Below, one piece after another: positions 34,096 to 46,207 of a stretch of DNA of 64,000 nucleotides. A program made the translations under genes and the position numbers. A model generated the notes under the pieces. It worked only from the letters and a program-made list of their open reading frames with translations, was not told the DNA's origin and searched no databases. Within the stretch, counting starts at the first letter, position 1. Each line of letters begins with the position of its first letter. The stretch is from Ottelia alismoides. Its lineage: Eukaryota; Streptophyta; Magnoliopsida; Alismatales; Hydrocharitaceae. The DNA is taken from the NCBI GenBank assembly GCA_037367405.1, contig JAZKJV010002315.1:310001-374000 (forward strand). The letters are read 5' to 3'.

Positions 34096-35850
34096 TTGGG
34101 TAAGGGGAGGGGCGTGAGGAGGGGAGTGTGGGCTTGGTGTCAGGTCTGCAAGGTGGAGGAAAAGAGGGAGGCTCATAGGCGTGAGGGTGAGGGAGTGCCG
34201 GCTCGAGAAGCGAGTGCGCTTGATCGAGACGCATGTGATAGCGAAGGAAGTTGGAAGGTGGTTTCTCATCGGAAACCAGGGCGGCGCTGCTTCCGGTGTG
34301 GAGGGAGGGGACATCTAGCCTCTGTTTGTTCCCTTCCTCCGCGTTGCTTCTCTTGTGGAGGTTTGGGTCATCGACGAAGTGGTTGCGAGGCGGCTGTAGT
34401 GGGGACCGCTACTTGTGTTGCTATGGATTCTCAAGGTTCGGATTTTAAGGTTCTGCACAACGCGATGAAGAGCGCTGGATGGGCGACTGGGGGTCCCGGC
34501 GAAGTCGAAGTTTCAGGCGTCGAGGAGGGGATCAAAGGTATCTTGGTTGGAGTTTTGGTTGCGGGTCCGGGCAGTGCACCATCCAATCAGTTGGTGGAGG
34601 CTGAACTTGCGCGTTGTCTTGGTGGTTGTTTCGGGGGCATTGTGGTCTTCCTGGGAGCGGGTTGGGTCTGTGTTCGTGGCCTGACGTTTAAGCAAAAGGG
34701 GGCCCTGCTGGACTCCGGGCGGGGTAGTCGTATGGAGGCTACCAGGGTTCATTGATGGTTTTATTGATCGGTAGGTCGTTCAGGTTGCCCAGGTGCGCGG
34801 CCGCCTTTCCTTTCGCGTACGGTGGCTACGCTGGGTCCGGCCCTGAAGCGGGTGGGTACGGTTCTAGAGGTCTTGGAAGATGGTGTTGCGCCGGGCACCG
34901 ACCCGAAGGTGGCGCTAGTCCTGATGAAGTGCCCTCTCGGGGTTTGTCCTGAGTCGGAGGCGCTCTTAGCGGTTGGTCGTTTCTCCTTCAGGTTGTTGGG
35001 CCGGCTGCTTGCTCCTCCGCCGCCGTCGGGTCAAGCGGAGCCCAGTGGCGTCGCTTTGTCTTCTCCGCAGGGAGGGGAACGGTCTTGTGGGGCGACGCTT
35101 GACTCCTCGTGTGGCTCGGGACTACTGTCTCGGGAATCTCTCTTCTTTGATTCCCGCGCTCCAGAGGAAACGATTGGGATTCCTCTGAGTGTTGCGAGGG
35201 ATCCTTTGGCGGTTGTGTTTCCTCATCGGGGGCCAGGTTTGGAGCCATGTTTTCAGATCCTCCAGGCAGATATCTTGTTGGCCTCGCGAGGGGCTTCAAA
35301 CCCGATTTTCACTCGGGTTGCTTTCTCTAGTGTTCCGTGCCGGGTGCGGTCTCCCTCGGATCCGGGGGCAACCCCTTTTCAGGTCAGCATTTGGCGGGCT
35401 CTGTTCCAGGTGGTTCGTTCGGCTCGTCTCTACGGAGGGAAGTTTTAGGGTGCCAACCCTTGGGCTCCAGCGCAGTAAATGGGTTTCTGCGCGGTGGCAA
35501 CGAGGACATCACTTCAAAGCCGGGGGATGGTTGCGAGGAGGTCAGTTTGGAGCTGGGGTTTGGTTGCGGCGGGCCAGGAGGTGCTGCCTGCGAGGTCCTC
35601 GGCGGAAATTTGGCGGGCCAGGAGGATTCGCCCACCGTTGGGTGCTCGTCGGCTGCTTCTATCGGTGTAGGGGGTGCTCCTCGGCTGCTTCTATTGCTAA
35701 TGGGGCGGTGGATAAGAGGTCGGGGAAGAGGTACCGGAGAAGGCAGCGCTTCAAAGCTGCTGCGGTGAGTACTGTGCCGATCTCCGAACTAAAGTTTGTG
35801 GTTGCGAAGGCGGTGGGAGTGGTGGATGTAGAGGGAGGGGTCAGAAGTGG
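34096..35850 (+). pseudogene. LINE F ORF1
   Basis: Gag-like ORF1 protein of plant L1. 34096-34755 reads SWKVVSHRKPGRRCFRC and two CCHC zinc knuckles in tandem (CFRCGGRGHLASVC and CFSCGGLGHRRSGC), expected to bind RNA. The frame then shifts; 34822-35448 continues (ATLGPALKRVGTVLEVLEDG, matching the other LINE ORF1 near 47230) and the rest is scattered over three frames. No ATG precedes the first block, so the start is lost or 5'-truncated. Confidence 0.75.
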
Positions 35851-38800
35851 GTGTTAACAAAGATTCTCTCATGGAACGTTAGGGATCTGGGCGATCCGGA
35901 GAAGAGGAAGGTTTTGGGGTTGAGGTTCATGGAGTGGGGTTGTGACGTTGTCTTCTTGCAGGAAACTAAGTTGGAATGGCTCACGAGCATGGTCTGGCAG
36001 TCTTTTGGTGCGGGTTCGATCTCTGACTACAGCTCGATTGAGGCGGTTGGTTTTGCGGGCGGGTTGCTTGTTGCTTGGAGGGGTTCGGCTTTGGCTCTAC
36101 GCGCGAAGTCGAAGGGGACCCATGTGCTCATGGTTCTGTTGGAGTGCCTACGCTCGGGTGTGATGTTTGCGTTTTCCTGCGTGTATGGTCCGTGTCACGC
36201 GTCTGCACGGCATCAGCTTTGGTCTGACTTAACGGTCGCTAGGGAGGCCTTCCCGAACATCCCCTGGTTGGTGGGGGGACTCTAATGTTACGTTGCTCTC
36301 TTCGAACAGGCCGAGATAGAGGGGGCGGGGGGGAAGACCCCAACTCAGAGGTCTTAGTGGAGGTGGTGGATTCGCTTGAGATGGAGGTTCTGGATGCAGC
36401 GAGCGTGAAGTTACACCTGGAGGAACGCTAGCTCCAGATCTCGTCTGGATCGGTTTCTTGCGTCGGCGGAGCTTTTGGAAGCCTTCCCTCTATCGTTTAT
36501 TGCAGCCAAGCCTCGGTCCTAGTCGGACCACACGCCCATCATGTGGGACTCTGTTGAGCTTTCGCCTCCGCGTGGCTTCTTCCACTACGAAAAGGCTTGG
36601 CTGCTCGAGGAGTCCTTCAGAGATCTGGTGGTTTCGCATTGGACTTCTGTTTCGGTTGTTGGCTCGACGATGGTGAGGTTCGTTCGGAAGCTGGACTCCT
36701 TACGAACTCAGCTATACGTGTTCAAGCAGGAGTCGAGAGTGGCCCGCCACGCGGTCAGAGAGGCGGCTGAGGGCATGGTAGGCATGCTGGACAGATTGGA
36801 GGATGAGCGTGCGCTGACGGAGGTGGAGTTGATGCAGACGGCAGTGGCGCAGAGAACGATTGTTGAAGAAGATAGAAAGAGAGTCACCGAATGGAAGCAG
36901 AGATCCAGACACAGATGACTCAGGGAGAGTGATGCGAACACGGCCTTCTTCCACAGAGTTGCTAGTGGGAGACGGAGGGGAAATGCCATCAGGTTGATGG
37001 TCGTTGGTAGAGTGCGAGTGGAGGGAAACATGGAATTGGGGAGAGCGATCGCAGACCATTTTCAGGAGTTCTCGATGAGGGGGCAGGCAGGCGTTGGAGA
37101 TGGACTGGATCGGGAGCCGTGCGTTTCTCGGACGCGCATGCTTCCAGCTTGACTCTAGCGGTGACCTTGGAGGAGTTGAAGGCGGCGGTGTGGAATCTCA
37201 ACGCCGATGGCGCGCGAGCCCGGATGGTTTCCCCGTTTCTTTTACATAGACTTCTGGGATTTGATTGGCTGCGAGGTGTTGGATGTGGTAGAGGAATGCT
37301 GCTGTTGCAATGCAGGTTTTGAACGAGTTAATAAGGCTCTATTGATGCTATTACCGAAGACGGACAGCGCTGAAAGGATAGAGGATTTCCGGCCTATTGT
37401 TGTCTCCAACACGATGTATATGATTGTTGCCAAAGTCTTCGCGACTAGATTGAGTAGAGTACTGGGGCACTTTATTTCACCTTTTCAGTCGGCCTTCGTG
37501 CCGGGGAGGCAAATTGCTGATTGTTTGGTTATGGCGTCTGAGATTGTTGCCGATTGGAAAAGAAGCGGGAGGAGGGCCTTGCTCCGGACGGTGGACTTTT
37601 CTAAGGCTTTTGACACCTTGGACTGGTATTTCCTCTGAGTGGCGTTGCACAGGAGAGGGTTTCCAGAGATCTAGATAACTTGGATGAAGAGATGTCTGAC
37701 CACGGCATCTATGGCCGTCCTCATGAATGGGCGTCCAGAGGGGGGTTTCTTCCAGTCGCAGAGAGGGGTGAGGCAGGGTTGCCCTCGGGCCCCATTGCTT
37801 TTCATCGTCGCCGCAGACGTTCTTGCCTGTATGGTTGACAGGGTGCAGCACGGAGGGATTACGGGCGGTTACTCGAGGGATGTGTTGAGGATCTCGTTGT
37901 TCCAGTATGTTGATGACACTATTTTCTTCATTGAAGGGAGTATTGAAGAGGCTAGAGGCATGGCTACAACGCTCGAGCTTTTTAGTGAGATGTCGGGTTT
38001 CCTGCAGAATGCAAATAAGTCTAAGGTGGTGTCATTCTCGCTAAATGAGGAGGAGGCGAGGCTTTGTGGTTTGACGATGGGAACTGAGTGCGCAGGGCTT
38101 CCCATTCGTTATCTGGGAATGCCGGTGGCCACAGGGAGATCGAAGTTGGCAGATCGGTTGCCGCTGGTCGAAAAGGTGGAGTAGAGGCTCGATAGGTGGA
38201 AGGCGGCGGTCCTTTCTAAGGGGGGCCGCCTGGTGCTCCTGAAGGCGATGCTCTCCACTATTCCTGTGTACTACTCCTCCATGAGGCTCTTGCCGGCTGG
38301 CATTAGGAGGAAGCTGGAGGGGCTGATGCGGCGGTTTTTGTGGAGCAGGAGTTGTCAGGGATCGGCCAGTATTCTCCTGGTCAATTGGGAGGATATTACG
38401 CTCCAGAAGTGCGATGGCGGGCTTGGGATGGGCAGGCTGGGCGCGTTGAACGAGGCCCTGTTGTTGAAGTGGGTGGCCAGGATTTGGGGGTGCGACGACG
38501 ATCTTTGCACCACTCTTGTTCGTCGGATCTACGCAGTCAATGGTGCTGCTCCGGTGGGCGTTGCAGTGGGGGGCGATGGGGTTGCGGCCCTCGCCTTTTT
38601 GGAAAGGTATTTTGACGGTCACCCATAACTTTCAGGCGTTGTTCAGGCCGATGCTGGGGAGCGGGGAGTGCTTTGCTTTTTAGAAGGACAACTGGGGGGG
38701 GCTTTGTCTTTGCATTTCCCTCGTTTGTTTGCTTTGGCGGTGGATCAGGACGTGTGGGTTGCCTCTTGCTGGTCTGATGGGAACTGGATGCCGATGTTCC

Positions 38801-39402
38801 GTTCGAAACTTCTCTGATTAGCGCTTGGAGGAGTTTATGTGGTTGCTTGACGAGCTCATGGAGGTGAAGGGCCCTTCTGCGGAGCGGGATCACTGGGTAT
38901 GGTGCGGTAGCTCTTTCACTGTGAGAAAGGCTTATCTGGCGATTTGCAGGCCCCCGCCTTCTCCCTCGGCGGAGCTGGTGCGTGACTGCGGGTTCCTCTG
39001 GGACCTAGGTCTTCCCGAGAGAATTGGCTTCTTTTGGTCATTCAGGAGGAAAAGGCTGATGATGCCTGACCGGTGCGCTAAGTTGCTTGGTGTGGTCTCT
39101 GACAGGTGCCTTCTGTGTGGTGTGGATATTGAGACGGTGGAGCATCTCTTTTTCTCCTGTCAGGGAGTGACGCCTCTTTGGGATGACCCGAAGCTGGGTT
39201 GGGTCACCAGGGCGAACGTTGGAGCTTTCTGTGGTGGCTTGGTGCGGCCAAGCATCGGGCAAGGAGGGAGTTACTCCGGCCGCTTGCGGTGATCTGGGAC
39301 ATTTGGCTGGCCAGGAACGTGCTCTTATTCTCTGGACAGAGGTTTTATAAGGAAAATCTTTGTATCCATGCGTCGGGTTTGTTAAACTCGTGGCTCGCTT
39401 AG
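35851..39402 (+). pseudogene. LINE F ORF2: endonuclease and RT
   Basis: Starts with GTG where the sister LINE has ATG, then KILSWNVRDLGDPEKRK and FLQETKLEW (APE-type endonuclease). 36541-36918 is the region before RT. RT blocks: ALLMLLPKTDSAERIEDFRP (37340), AFDTLDW after TVDFSK (37590), GGFFQSQRGVRQGCP (37745) and YVDDTIFFIEG (37910), all intact. The C-terminus has CLLCGVDIETVEHLFFSC (39110) and WLARNVLLFSGQRFYKEN. Around ten stops or shifts; not functional. One frame, 37684-38184, is unbroken across the RT core. Confidence 0.88.
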
Positions 39403-39499
39403 GGTGTCACTTTGTAATTGGTTTCTACTCTCCTTTTTATTAATGCATTCTTGGGGTGAACACCTTTGAGTGTATCCCCCTTTCTTGGCTTAAAAAAAA

Positions 39500-39779
39500 G
39501 TAACGAGTAACAATGTCTTGGTTTTTGAGATTATTGTGATTGCAGCTATCTAATTATCTGATCGAATCTGACCCAAAGAATCCCAACATATATAAAATCC
39601 GATTATGCAGGAGTTATACATGAAAGCTCCTGAACTTGTCTAATACAAGTTCCATCCTATATCTCTTTTATGATTGGGAAATTGAGCCAATTAATTGGTC
39701 AAGCGACCAAAACTATCAGAATGCAGCGAAAATGATGCTCTATCGGAGGCTCTGTCCAGAGAAGAGGACTTACAGTTCA
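39500..39779. other. Unassigned sequence
   Basis: AT-rich flank of LINE F with no supportable feature. Confidence 0.3.
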
Positions 39780-40430
39780 TTATCTGTTACTTGATACTGT
39801 GGTGCATGCAAATGCTAATTATGCTGGTAATTGTATAGATAGAAAGTCCATAAATGATTTTTACACCGTTTTGATAAACAATATGGTGATTTGAAGGAGC
39901 AAAAAGTAGGTCATGTCACAATCTAATGTAGAATTTCAGGATTTTAACAATCTCCTGCATATTGACAGTTGATATAAATATGTTCTGTTTCATCGTGTTC
40001 ATTATATCACCACTAATTCCAATTAACAGATGCAATGCAATATCGACTAACATGTTGCATCACAATCGTCCCAAAATTTCAAGAGTGAACAAAGATGTGG
40101 AGATTGGTTCATTACACCAGGGATCCTCAGCATTTACCAACCCACATTAACCATTTCATTTGATGCTAATTGATAATCACATAAAAGCCCTTTTCATGAA
40201 CCTTAGTTTACATAGGTTGTTCCAAGCTAAGTACAGTTGACATCTATTCTCTAGTTTGAGAATGGTGGTATACGTTATTTCCACTTTCTTCTTTCTCCAC
40301 ATAGTGAAAACTGATCGCCGTCGCCCAAGGACGTAGCCTAGTTACAGGTGAACCTTGTAACTCAATGTGTTTGTGTCTTGCTTGATTAATCTTGTTTGTG
40401 TTTTAACTTCCGTGATTCGCAACAGCTGTA
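39780..40430 (+). mobile_element. Copia 3' remnant: RNase H tail and LTR-like end
   Basis: 39800-39935 reads a decayed copia RNase H: NYAGNCIDRKSINDFYTVL, then NNMVI and SKK, matching the YAGDxxDRKSTxGFxxxxxxNxVxWxSKKQ block. 40310-40430 reads CGTCGCCCAAGGACGTAGCC...AACTTCCGTGATTCGCAACA, similar in style to the 3' end of Tork/Angela-type copia LTRs. The start of the LTR was not located. A different family from copias A-E. Confidence 0.5.
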
Positions 40431-40583
40431 AACTTCGAAATAATGCCTATTTGATCAATATCGTAAGACTCGTGTAAGAAGTGACATATATTAGGAAAAA
40501 CAAAAGGATTTCACATAAAATAAATAAATAGTGTTTCACAACACGAACGCGGTAGACCATGAGAAAGGGAAGAAAAGACGGAC

Positions 40584-40720
40584 CTGAAGAGCAGCGAGCA
40601 ATTGTTCAAGCATTTCTTTATGATTCAATATGCACCTCACATCATTTAAACGCAAAAATCCCCCATAATGTTTCCAGCAAGAACAAAGTAATAAAAGGCC
40701 ACTTTTTTGCATTTCTACGC
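40584..40720 (-). CDS. Host gene exon (third of four)
   Basis: A 137-bp minus-strand exon: 2 bases that complete a Gly codon, then 45 codons. Acceptor TTTACATTCAG before 40720, donor GTCCGTC after 40584. Protein begins VEMQKSGLLLLCSCWKHYGG and ends MLEQLLAALQ. Strongly helical, with a hydrophobic LLLLCSCW core. It joins the exon at 40903-40801 across an 80-bp intron in phase 1 and the exon at 11365-11195 in phase 0. Function not recognised. Confidence 0.65.
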
Positions 40721-40800
40721 CTGAATGTAAAAGAAACAAACATGTGACACATTTAGAAAGAGAACCATTATATTGAAATAGGAAGATGATATAGGAATAC

Positions 40801-40903
40801 CTGCCTCATCTTCAAGGGAATCATAATGCAGCTTAATGCTCGAGAGCCATTTTTGGAGTTGTCCTAATCCTCTTGCATGCAAAGGTTGGCTCTTTTCGCT
40901 CCA
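40801..40903 (-). CDS. Host gene exon (second of four)
   Basis: A 103-bp minus-strand exon: 34 codons plus one base. Acceptor CTTTTTAG before 40903, donor GTATTCC after 40801. Reads WSEKSQPLHARGLGQLQKWL and then SSIKLHYDSLEDEA, predicted helical. It accepts phase 0 from the exon ending at 50569 and passes phase 1 to the exon starting at 40720. An 80-bp intron with clean splice sites next to a 9.7-kb one shows the ancestral scale of introns here. Confidence 0.65.
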
Positions 40904-41371
40904 CTAAAAAGTATAGATTTTAAAAGTCAAAACTCAATGGGAGGGGGAAGAAATCATTGAATAAAAAATAAACGATACTCGCCGATTATTCAAAATTATT
41001 TGTTTATGTTTTTTAACTATTACAAATATAAAAAATCTATCAAATACATATGTCCTTATATATTTATATATACGTGATCAGTTAACAAGATAAACGTACC
41101 AATTGAATTTCAGACAAAGTCAAAATGCATAAATTGGTGGATTTAATTCCAAAAAGAAGAGACAATTTATCATAACTTCTATTGAATCATTAGTTGAAGC
41201 CATTCTATAAAAAAGACCAAGGGGAAATTGAGATGAAACTTTGACATATTTGGTGATAGTCCCATGATCGATCGGTAAGTATAGCAACTACATTACAAAG
41301 CTAGCTAATAGTTTGGGTTTAAGATAGACTTGGGAAGAATAGTTTGGATTTTCGACTTTAGATTTTGAAAG

Positions 41372-41514
41372 AGTTGAGAGATATCTTTGTATTTTTCTAT
41401 TTTTTATGTATTTCTTTTCTCTAGATTATGTAATTCGCGTTCTAGAGTTTCTCCTCTCTATATAAGAGAGCCTTATACCCCCTTTGGTAGTCAACTCATC
41501 ATTTTCTCTTTACA
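41372..41514 (+). repeat. Copia C 5' LTR
   Basis: Ends TTTACA before the primer site. It holds CTCTCTATATAAGAGAG at about 41453, a TATA-like box. Confidence 0.75.
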
Positions 41515-42060
41515 TGATATCAGAGCACCAAGTCCTAGACGAGCGTTGAAATCATTGCATCCACACCACACCCCCCCTTCAATCATGCGGTCGTCACCAG
41601 CCGTCGGGGCCCCTTCTTACTGTCATAGGTACATAGCTACCACCCAATGGTTGCTTCTTGCCTCCTCCACCCTTGTCGTGGGATGCTACAACCCTAGCAG
41701 CCACATCGACGCTGCCCTAGAGGCCTTCGACTATGATGTTGGTTGTTGATGTCACCGAGCAACAATTGTTGCTATGCTAGCGACAACTTTTTGTCATGCC
41801 CTGCAGAGCCTTTGTTTGTTGCATTAAGGGCCAACCAAGACCTCTAGGTGTACTTCTAAAGGTCACTGAACGGTCTAATTTTGGGTCATTTGCGGTGAAC
41901 TCAAACCTCTAAACTCATCTGTGTGCCCTAGAGCACCATTGAAGTGGATGGGAACGGTTGTGGCATGATTCTGCATACACAACAAGCTCCTCCTATGATC
42001 ATGTAAATAACTTCATATCAATCTACAGCCCCAATCGCATTCGTTCCTACCTTTTTCATC

Positions 42061-42455
42061 ATGTCAACGAACAAAGATGACTTATCCTCCTTCGGTTGCC
42101 TTCAAGAGCCTGGCACCCATCGTCATGATGGATGGGACCAATGATGAGTTTGGTCCATACAATTTATGACCAACATGCAATGCGACAATAAGGAGCACAT
42201 TATGACGTAACCAAATTCACTCGACAAGACAGGGGTGAATTCTTCGTGGAAGCAAGATGACGTGTATGCACGTATATGGCTATCTGGTATCTGACCAAAG
42301 AGATAGCCAACAACATCATCCATCAACCTACAGCAAAGGCAATGTGGGGCATCCTCACAGTCACTTACACTCGAGAGAGAATGAGACAAAGATCCCGAAG
42401 CTTCAATACGCCATTTTCAAAGCAAAACAAGATGTTCGCCCTCTTCATGTTTTCT
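42061..42455 (+). pseudogene. Copia C gag, 5' part
   Basis: Starts ATGTCAACGAACAAAGATG (MSTNKDDLSS). After a frameshift it reads APIVMMDGTN and SSWKQDDVYARIWLSG, then NLQQRQ in place of QPTAKAMW. It runs into the LINE at the 15-bp target duplication. Several stops. Confidence 0.75.
42441..42455. repeat. LINE K target-site duplication (left)
   Basis: CTCTTCATGTTTTCT, repeated exactly at 48242-48256. Confidence 0.92.
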
Positions 42456-42611
42456 TTTTTTTTTACGCTCAAAAAAACGGGGAAGCACTCATAGGTGTTC
42501 GCCCCAATGTATTAAAACGTAAAGAAGGGAGTACTTACAAGATGGATGAACAAACCAAGCAAAATGTAGATGGTATCAGAAAAGAGATACCACCCACGCA
42601 CACTTACAACG

Positions 42612-45600
42612 CTACCCAGAAGTCCATTCAAGACAAAAGCGTGTCGCCGAGATACATATATTTTCCTTGTAAAACCTTTGCCGAGCAAAGAGTGCCTCGT
42701 TTCTTCCCAACCATATGCTCCACATACGCGCAATAGGGTCCACCAAATCCACCCTCGACCGACCCCTAGAGTTAATCAAGCTCCCGCAAAACGCAGCAAA
42801 GTTCGAGATATTCAGCCAACCCAAATCGTCCCAGATAGCACGAACACGGTCGCACTGGAAGAAGAGGTGCCCGGCGGTTTCCTCCACCGTGCCACAGAGA
42901 CCGCATAACTGTGACCCATTAGGAAACATGATAGCACATCGGTCTCTCGTTAGCAGCCGACCACGCCGAAGAAGCCATAGAAAAATACCAATCCGTTCCG
43001 GCAATTTGAGGCCCCAAATGAACTTGCAATGAGCCAGCAAGGTGACGTCGACCCCCATAGCGGGGGGAAGAAGAGCGAGGTACGCCTTCCGGGAAGAGAA
43101 AGGACCGTCCTTCCAAGCCATATGATCACGCCCCCCAGTGGGCGTGGGAGCATCCGAAAGAAAAGCCAACAAGGAAGTGAAGTCGAGCAGACGTTGATCC
43201 GAAAGATTAGCAGCGAACAAGGGACACCAGCAACCATCGGACCAGTATGACGCCACGGTGACGTCTTTGTCAACCACCAGCGCGAACAGCCTCGGAAACA
43301 AAGTCTGCAAAACACCCCTCCCGGTCCAATCATCCGACCAGAAGCGGAAAGAATGCCCATCGCCAAGAATAGGATTGAATAGAGATCTGTTGCGTCTAAA
43401 AACAGACAAAACACCGCGCCAGAAAGAGGAGTTGTGGTTCTCGAGTCGCCCCCGCGAAGCAGCAATGAGATCAACCCCCGCCGCCTCCCTAAGGCACCTC
43501 AACATGAAATTTTCTTCCCGACCCCACACCTTCACCGCCCACTTGAGAAGCATAGCCTCGTTCACCACCTCCAGCCGCCTCACACCCAAACCCCCTTCCT
43601 GTTTAGGACGCGAGACGTCCTCCCAACCCACCAAATGAATCCCCCTCCTCCCTTCGCCCTTCCTCCCCCAAAGAAAACCCCGCATACATTTTTCCAATCT
43701 CACCCGAACCCCCTTCGGCAAACCACGCACGGACAGGAAATAAATTGGGATCGAGGAAAGCACCGATTTAAGAAGAACTAATCGACCCCCCCTAGAGAGA
43801 AGCGTCGCGCACCAGCCAGCCAGCCTAGCCTCCACCTTCTCAACCACCTTCCGACAATCGCGCAGCCGGGTGCGGCCCACCGTGAGAGGCAAACCAAGAT
43901 ACTCCAATGGGAGGCTGCTCGGAGAGGAGCCCAGCAAACTGGCACAATCCACCGCCTCCTCCGGCGACATAGCAAAGGGAACGACTTTTGATTTGTTCCC
44001 GTTGATGAGGAGACCTGACATTTCATAGAAAAGTTGCAGCGTAGTAGCCATACCCGAAGCATTGGCGCGGCCGCCCTCGATAAAGCAAATTGTGTCATCA
44101 GCAAACTATATAATAGGAATATGATAGGGGCCCAAAGAGCTTCCGCGCGTAAAACCGGCCTCGACCACACCATCAATCATACGCGGCAAGACATCCACCG
44201 CCAGGACAAAGAGGAGGGGAACAAAGGGGCATCCCTGCCGGACCCCCTGCGAGGCTGGAAAGACCCCCCAATCGGACGCCCATTGAGAGAAACTGAGAAG
44301 GAAGCGGTGGTCACGCATCGCCGAACCCAAGAAATCCAAATCGCCGGGAAACCCCGCCGCTTTAGCACCGACCAGAGAAAGCGTCAATCCAGTGAATCAT
44401 AAGCCTTTGCAAAGTCAATTTTCTACAGCAGCCCCTTCGTATCATTTCTGCGCCAAACATCGACAATCTCGGAAGCCACCGCGTAACATTCCGAAATTTG
44501 TCTCCCTTGAGTAAAAGCGGTCTGTGAAGGCGAAATGAGCGAGTCGAGGAGTGGCGCAAGCCTTCTGGCGAGAGCCTTAGCAATGATTAGATAAATGCCA
44601 TTAGAGATGGAAATAGGCCAGAAGTCCTCGATACGGTTAGCCGAAGGGGACTTAGGAATCAAAACAATAGTAGCCCTGTTGATCTTGTTGAAGCCTCTGT
44701 TCCCCTCACTAAATTCATTAGCAACGTCCAAGACGTCGTTAGCGAGCACATCCCAAAAAATCCCGATAGAAAGAGATAGGGAAACCGTCATGACCGGGCG
44801 CAGCGTCCAAGTTGAGAGCCCAAACCGCTCCCTTGAGCTCCCCCAGAGAGAAGGGCCTGATAAGCGCCGCCGCATCCGTAGGCGCAAGGAGGGCGGCCCC
44901 ACGGCCAGTCCACCGCCAGGACCGCGAAGATTGACGGTCAAAAACTCCCTTAAAATATGTTCCCAAAGCCACGCTCAAATCCTTCTCCCCCTGAATGAAA
45001 GAACCATTGACCGAGAGTGATGAGATTGCATTTGCACGTTTGCGAGAACTGGCGACCCGATGAAAGAAAGCAGTGTTCGCATCCCCCTGTTTGATCCATC
45101 TCAGGCGAGAGCGTTGGCGCCACTCGATAGCCCTTTTCCTGTCCTCCGCCGAGACTACCTGCAAAGCCGAAGCACGATCGGCCAACTCCTCGAGAGTTAA
45201 TTCCCTGTCGTTCTCTAGACGATCCAATCGCAAAATGATGTCATCAGCCTCCCTACGAGCGATTAAACATGCCTGACAAGTATTAAATTTAAAGGACGCC
45301 AATAATTTTCTGAGGGTCGAAAGCTTATGATCGAACCGCCAGGCCGCGCTGCCGACATAGATTGACTGGGACCAATGACTCCGCACAATGTCCCCGAAAT
45401 TCGGTTCCAGCAACCAGCTCCTTTCATAGCGAAAGTGGCCCCGAGGGCGAGAAGATTCACCGGAGTCCCAAATAATGGGACTATGGTCGGAGAAAGATCA
45501 CGGCCGAGAGGAAACCGAGCATAGCGGGAAGACCACCATCATGCTACCATTAGCCAAGAATCTGTCGAGACGAGACCGCGAGGAATTATTCCTCCAAGTA

Positions 45601-46154
45601 TAATTAATGTCATTAGCCACTAGCCCTTCGAGAGCCAAGTCCTGAATGAAATCCAAGAAATCCCGGGAGCCCGGATCATGACCGCCACGACCACGGGGGC
45701 GGTCGTTCGAATGCAAGGTAACGTTGAAATCGTCCCCCAAAATCCAAGGAGTATCCCCATAAGCCACAGAATCTTCACGCAAATCCGCCCAAAGCTCTCG
45801 TCGAGCGAGGTGACAAATAGGCGCGTAAACACACGTGAATACCAGTGAAGCATTAGAATCCGTCCTTGTGAGTACCACGGAGATGGAATGTCGCCCAACA
45901 CGATCAGAGGATAACGAGAATCTCGACGACCGCCAAGCCAGGATGATCCCGCCCGAAGCGTCGACCGCATCCAATGAACGAAAAGCATCCAAACTCCCAG
46001 CACCGAAGGACTTCCATAAAATTTCATCCACCCCCGATAATTTTGTTTCTTGAAGAAGGGCAATGTCACAATCCCAATCCACCAAACGAGAACCCAAAGC
46101 ACGCCTACGAACTGGGTCGCCAAGACCACGAACATTCCAAGATAACACTTTCAT
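42612..46154 (-). pseudogene. LINE K ORF2: endonuclease, RT and C-terminal domain
   Basis: The start ATG at 46154 gives MKVLSWNVRGLGDPVRRRAL, an APE-type endonuclease with LLQETKL, and ILGDDFNVTL (one extra Asp compared with GDFN). Breaks occur near 45500, 45410, 44740 and 44390. RT reads MTVSLSLSIGIFWD, VLIPKSPSANRIEDFWPIS and SPSQTAFTQGRQISE, then GVRQGCPFVPLLFVLAVDVL and FADDTICFIEGG, preceded by TAG instead of CAG. 44051-42612 is one intact 479-codon frame from the RT thumb to the C-terminus, with CGLCGTVEETAGHLFFQC and WSIWLGRNEALFARQRFYKEN. Confidence 0.9.
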
Positions 46155-46207
46155 TAAACAATAAGCAAAACCCCAAAAGGTCGGATCAAAAACAGACCAC
46201 CACCAGA

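Larger units (their letters stand above)
34096..39499 (+). mobile_element. LINE F: near full-length L1-type LINE
   Basis: A plus-strand LINE with remains of ORF1 (34096-35850) and ORF2 (35851-39402), a short 3' UTR and an A8 tail at 39492-39499. The left end abuts the LTR-like sequence. GTAACTGA at 34084-34091 and GTAACGAG at 39500-39507 may be a weak target duplication, not convincing. GC-rich like the LINE at 42456-48241, with which it shares domain order. Confidence 0.85.
11366..40583 (-). other. 29.2-kb host intron filled with nested TEs
   Basis: Between the donor after 40584 (GTCCGTC) and the acceptor before 11365 (ACAACAG) lie at least three LINEs, one complete copia, MITEs and several LTR remnants. 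Two plain AT-rich stretches remain at 11366-11625 and 40428-40583, probably original intron ends. The junction preserves reading frame. Confidence 0.55.
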
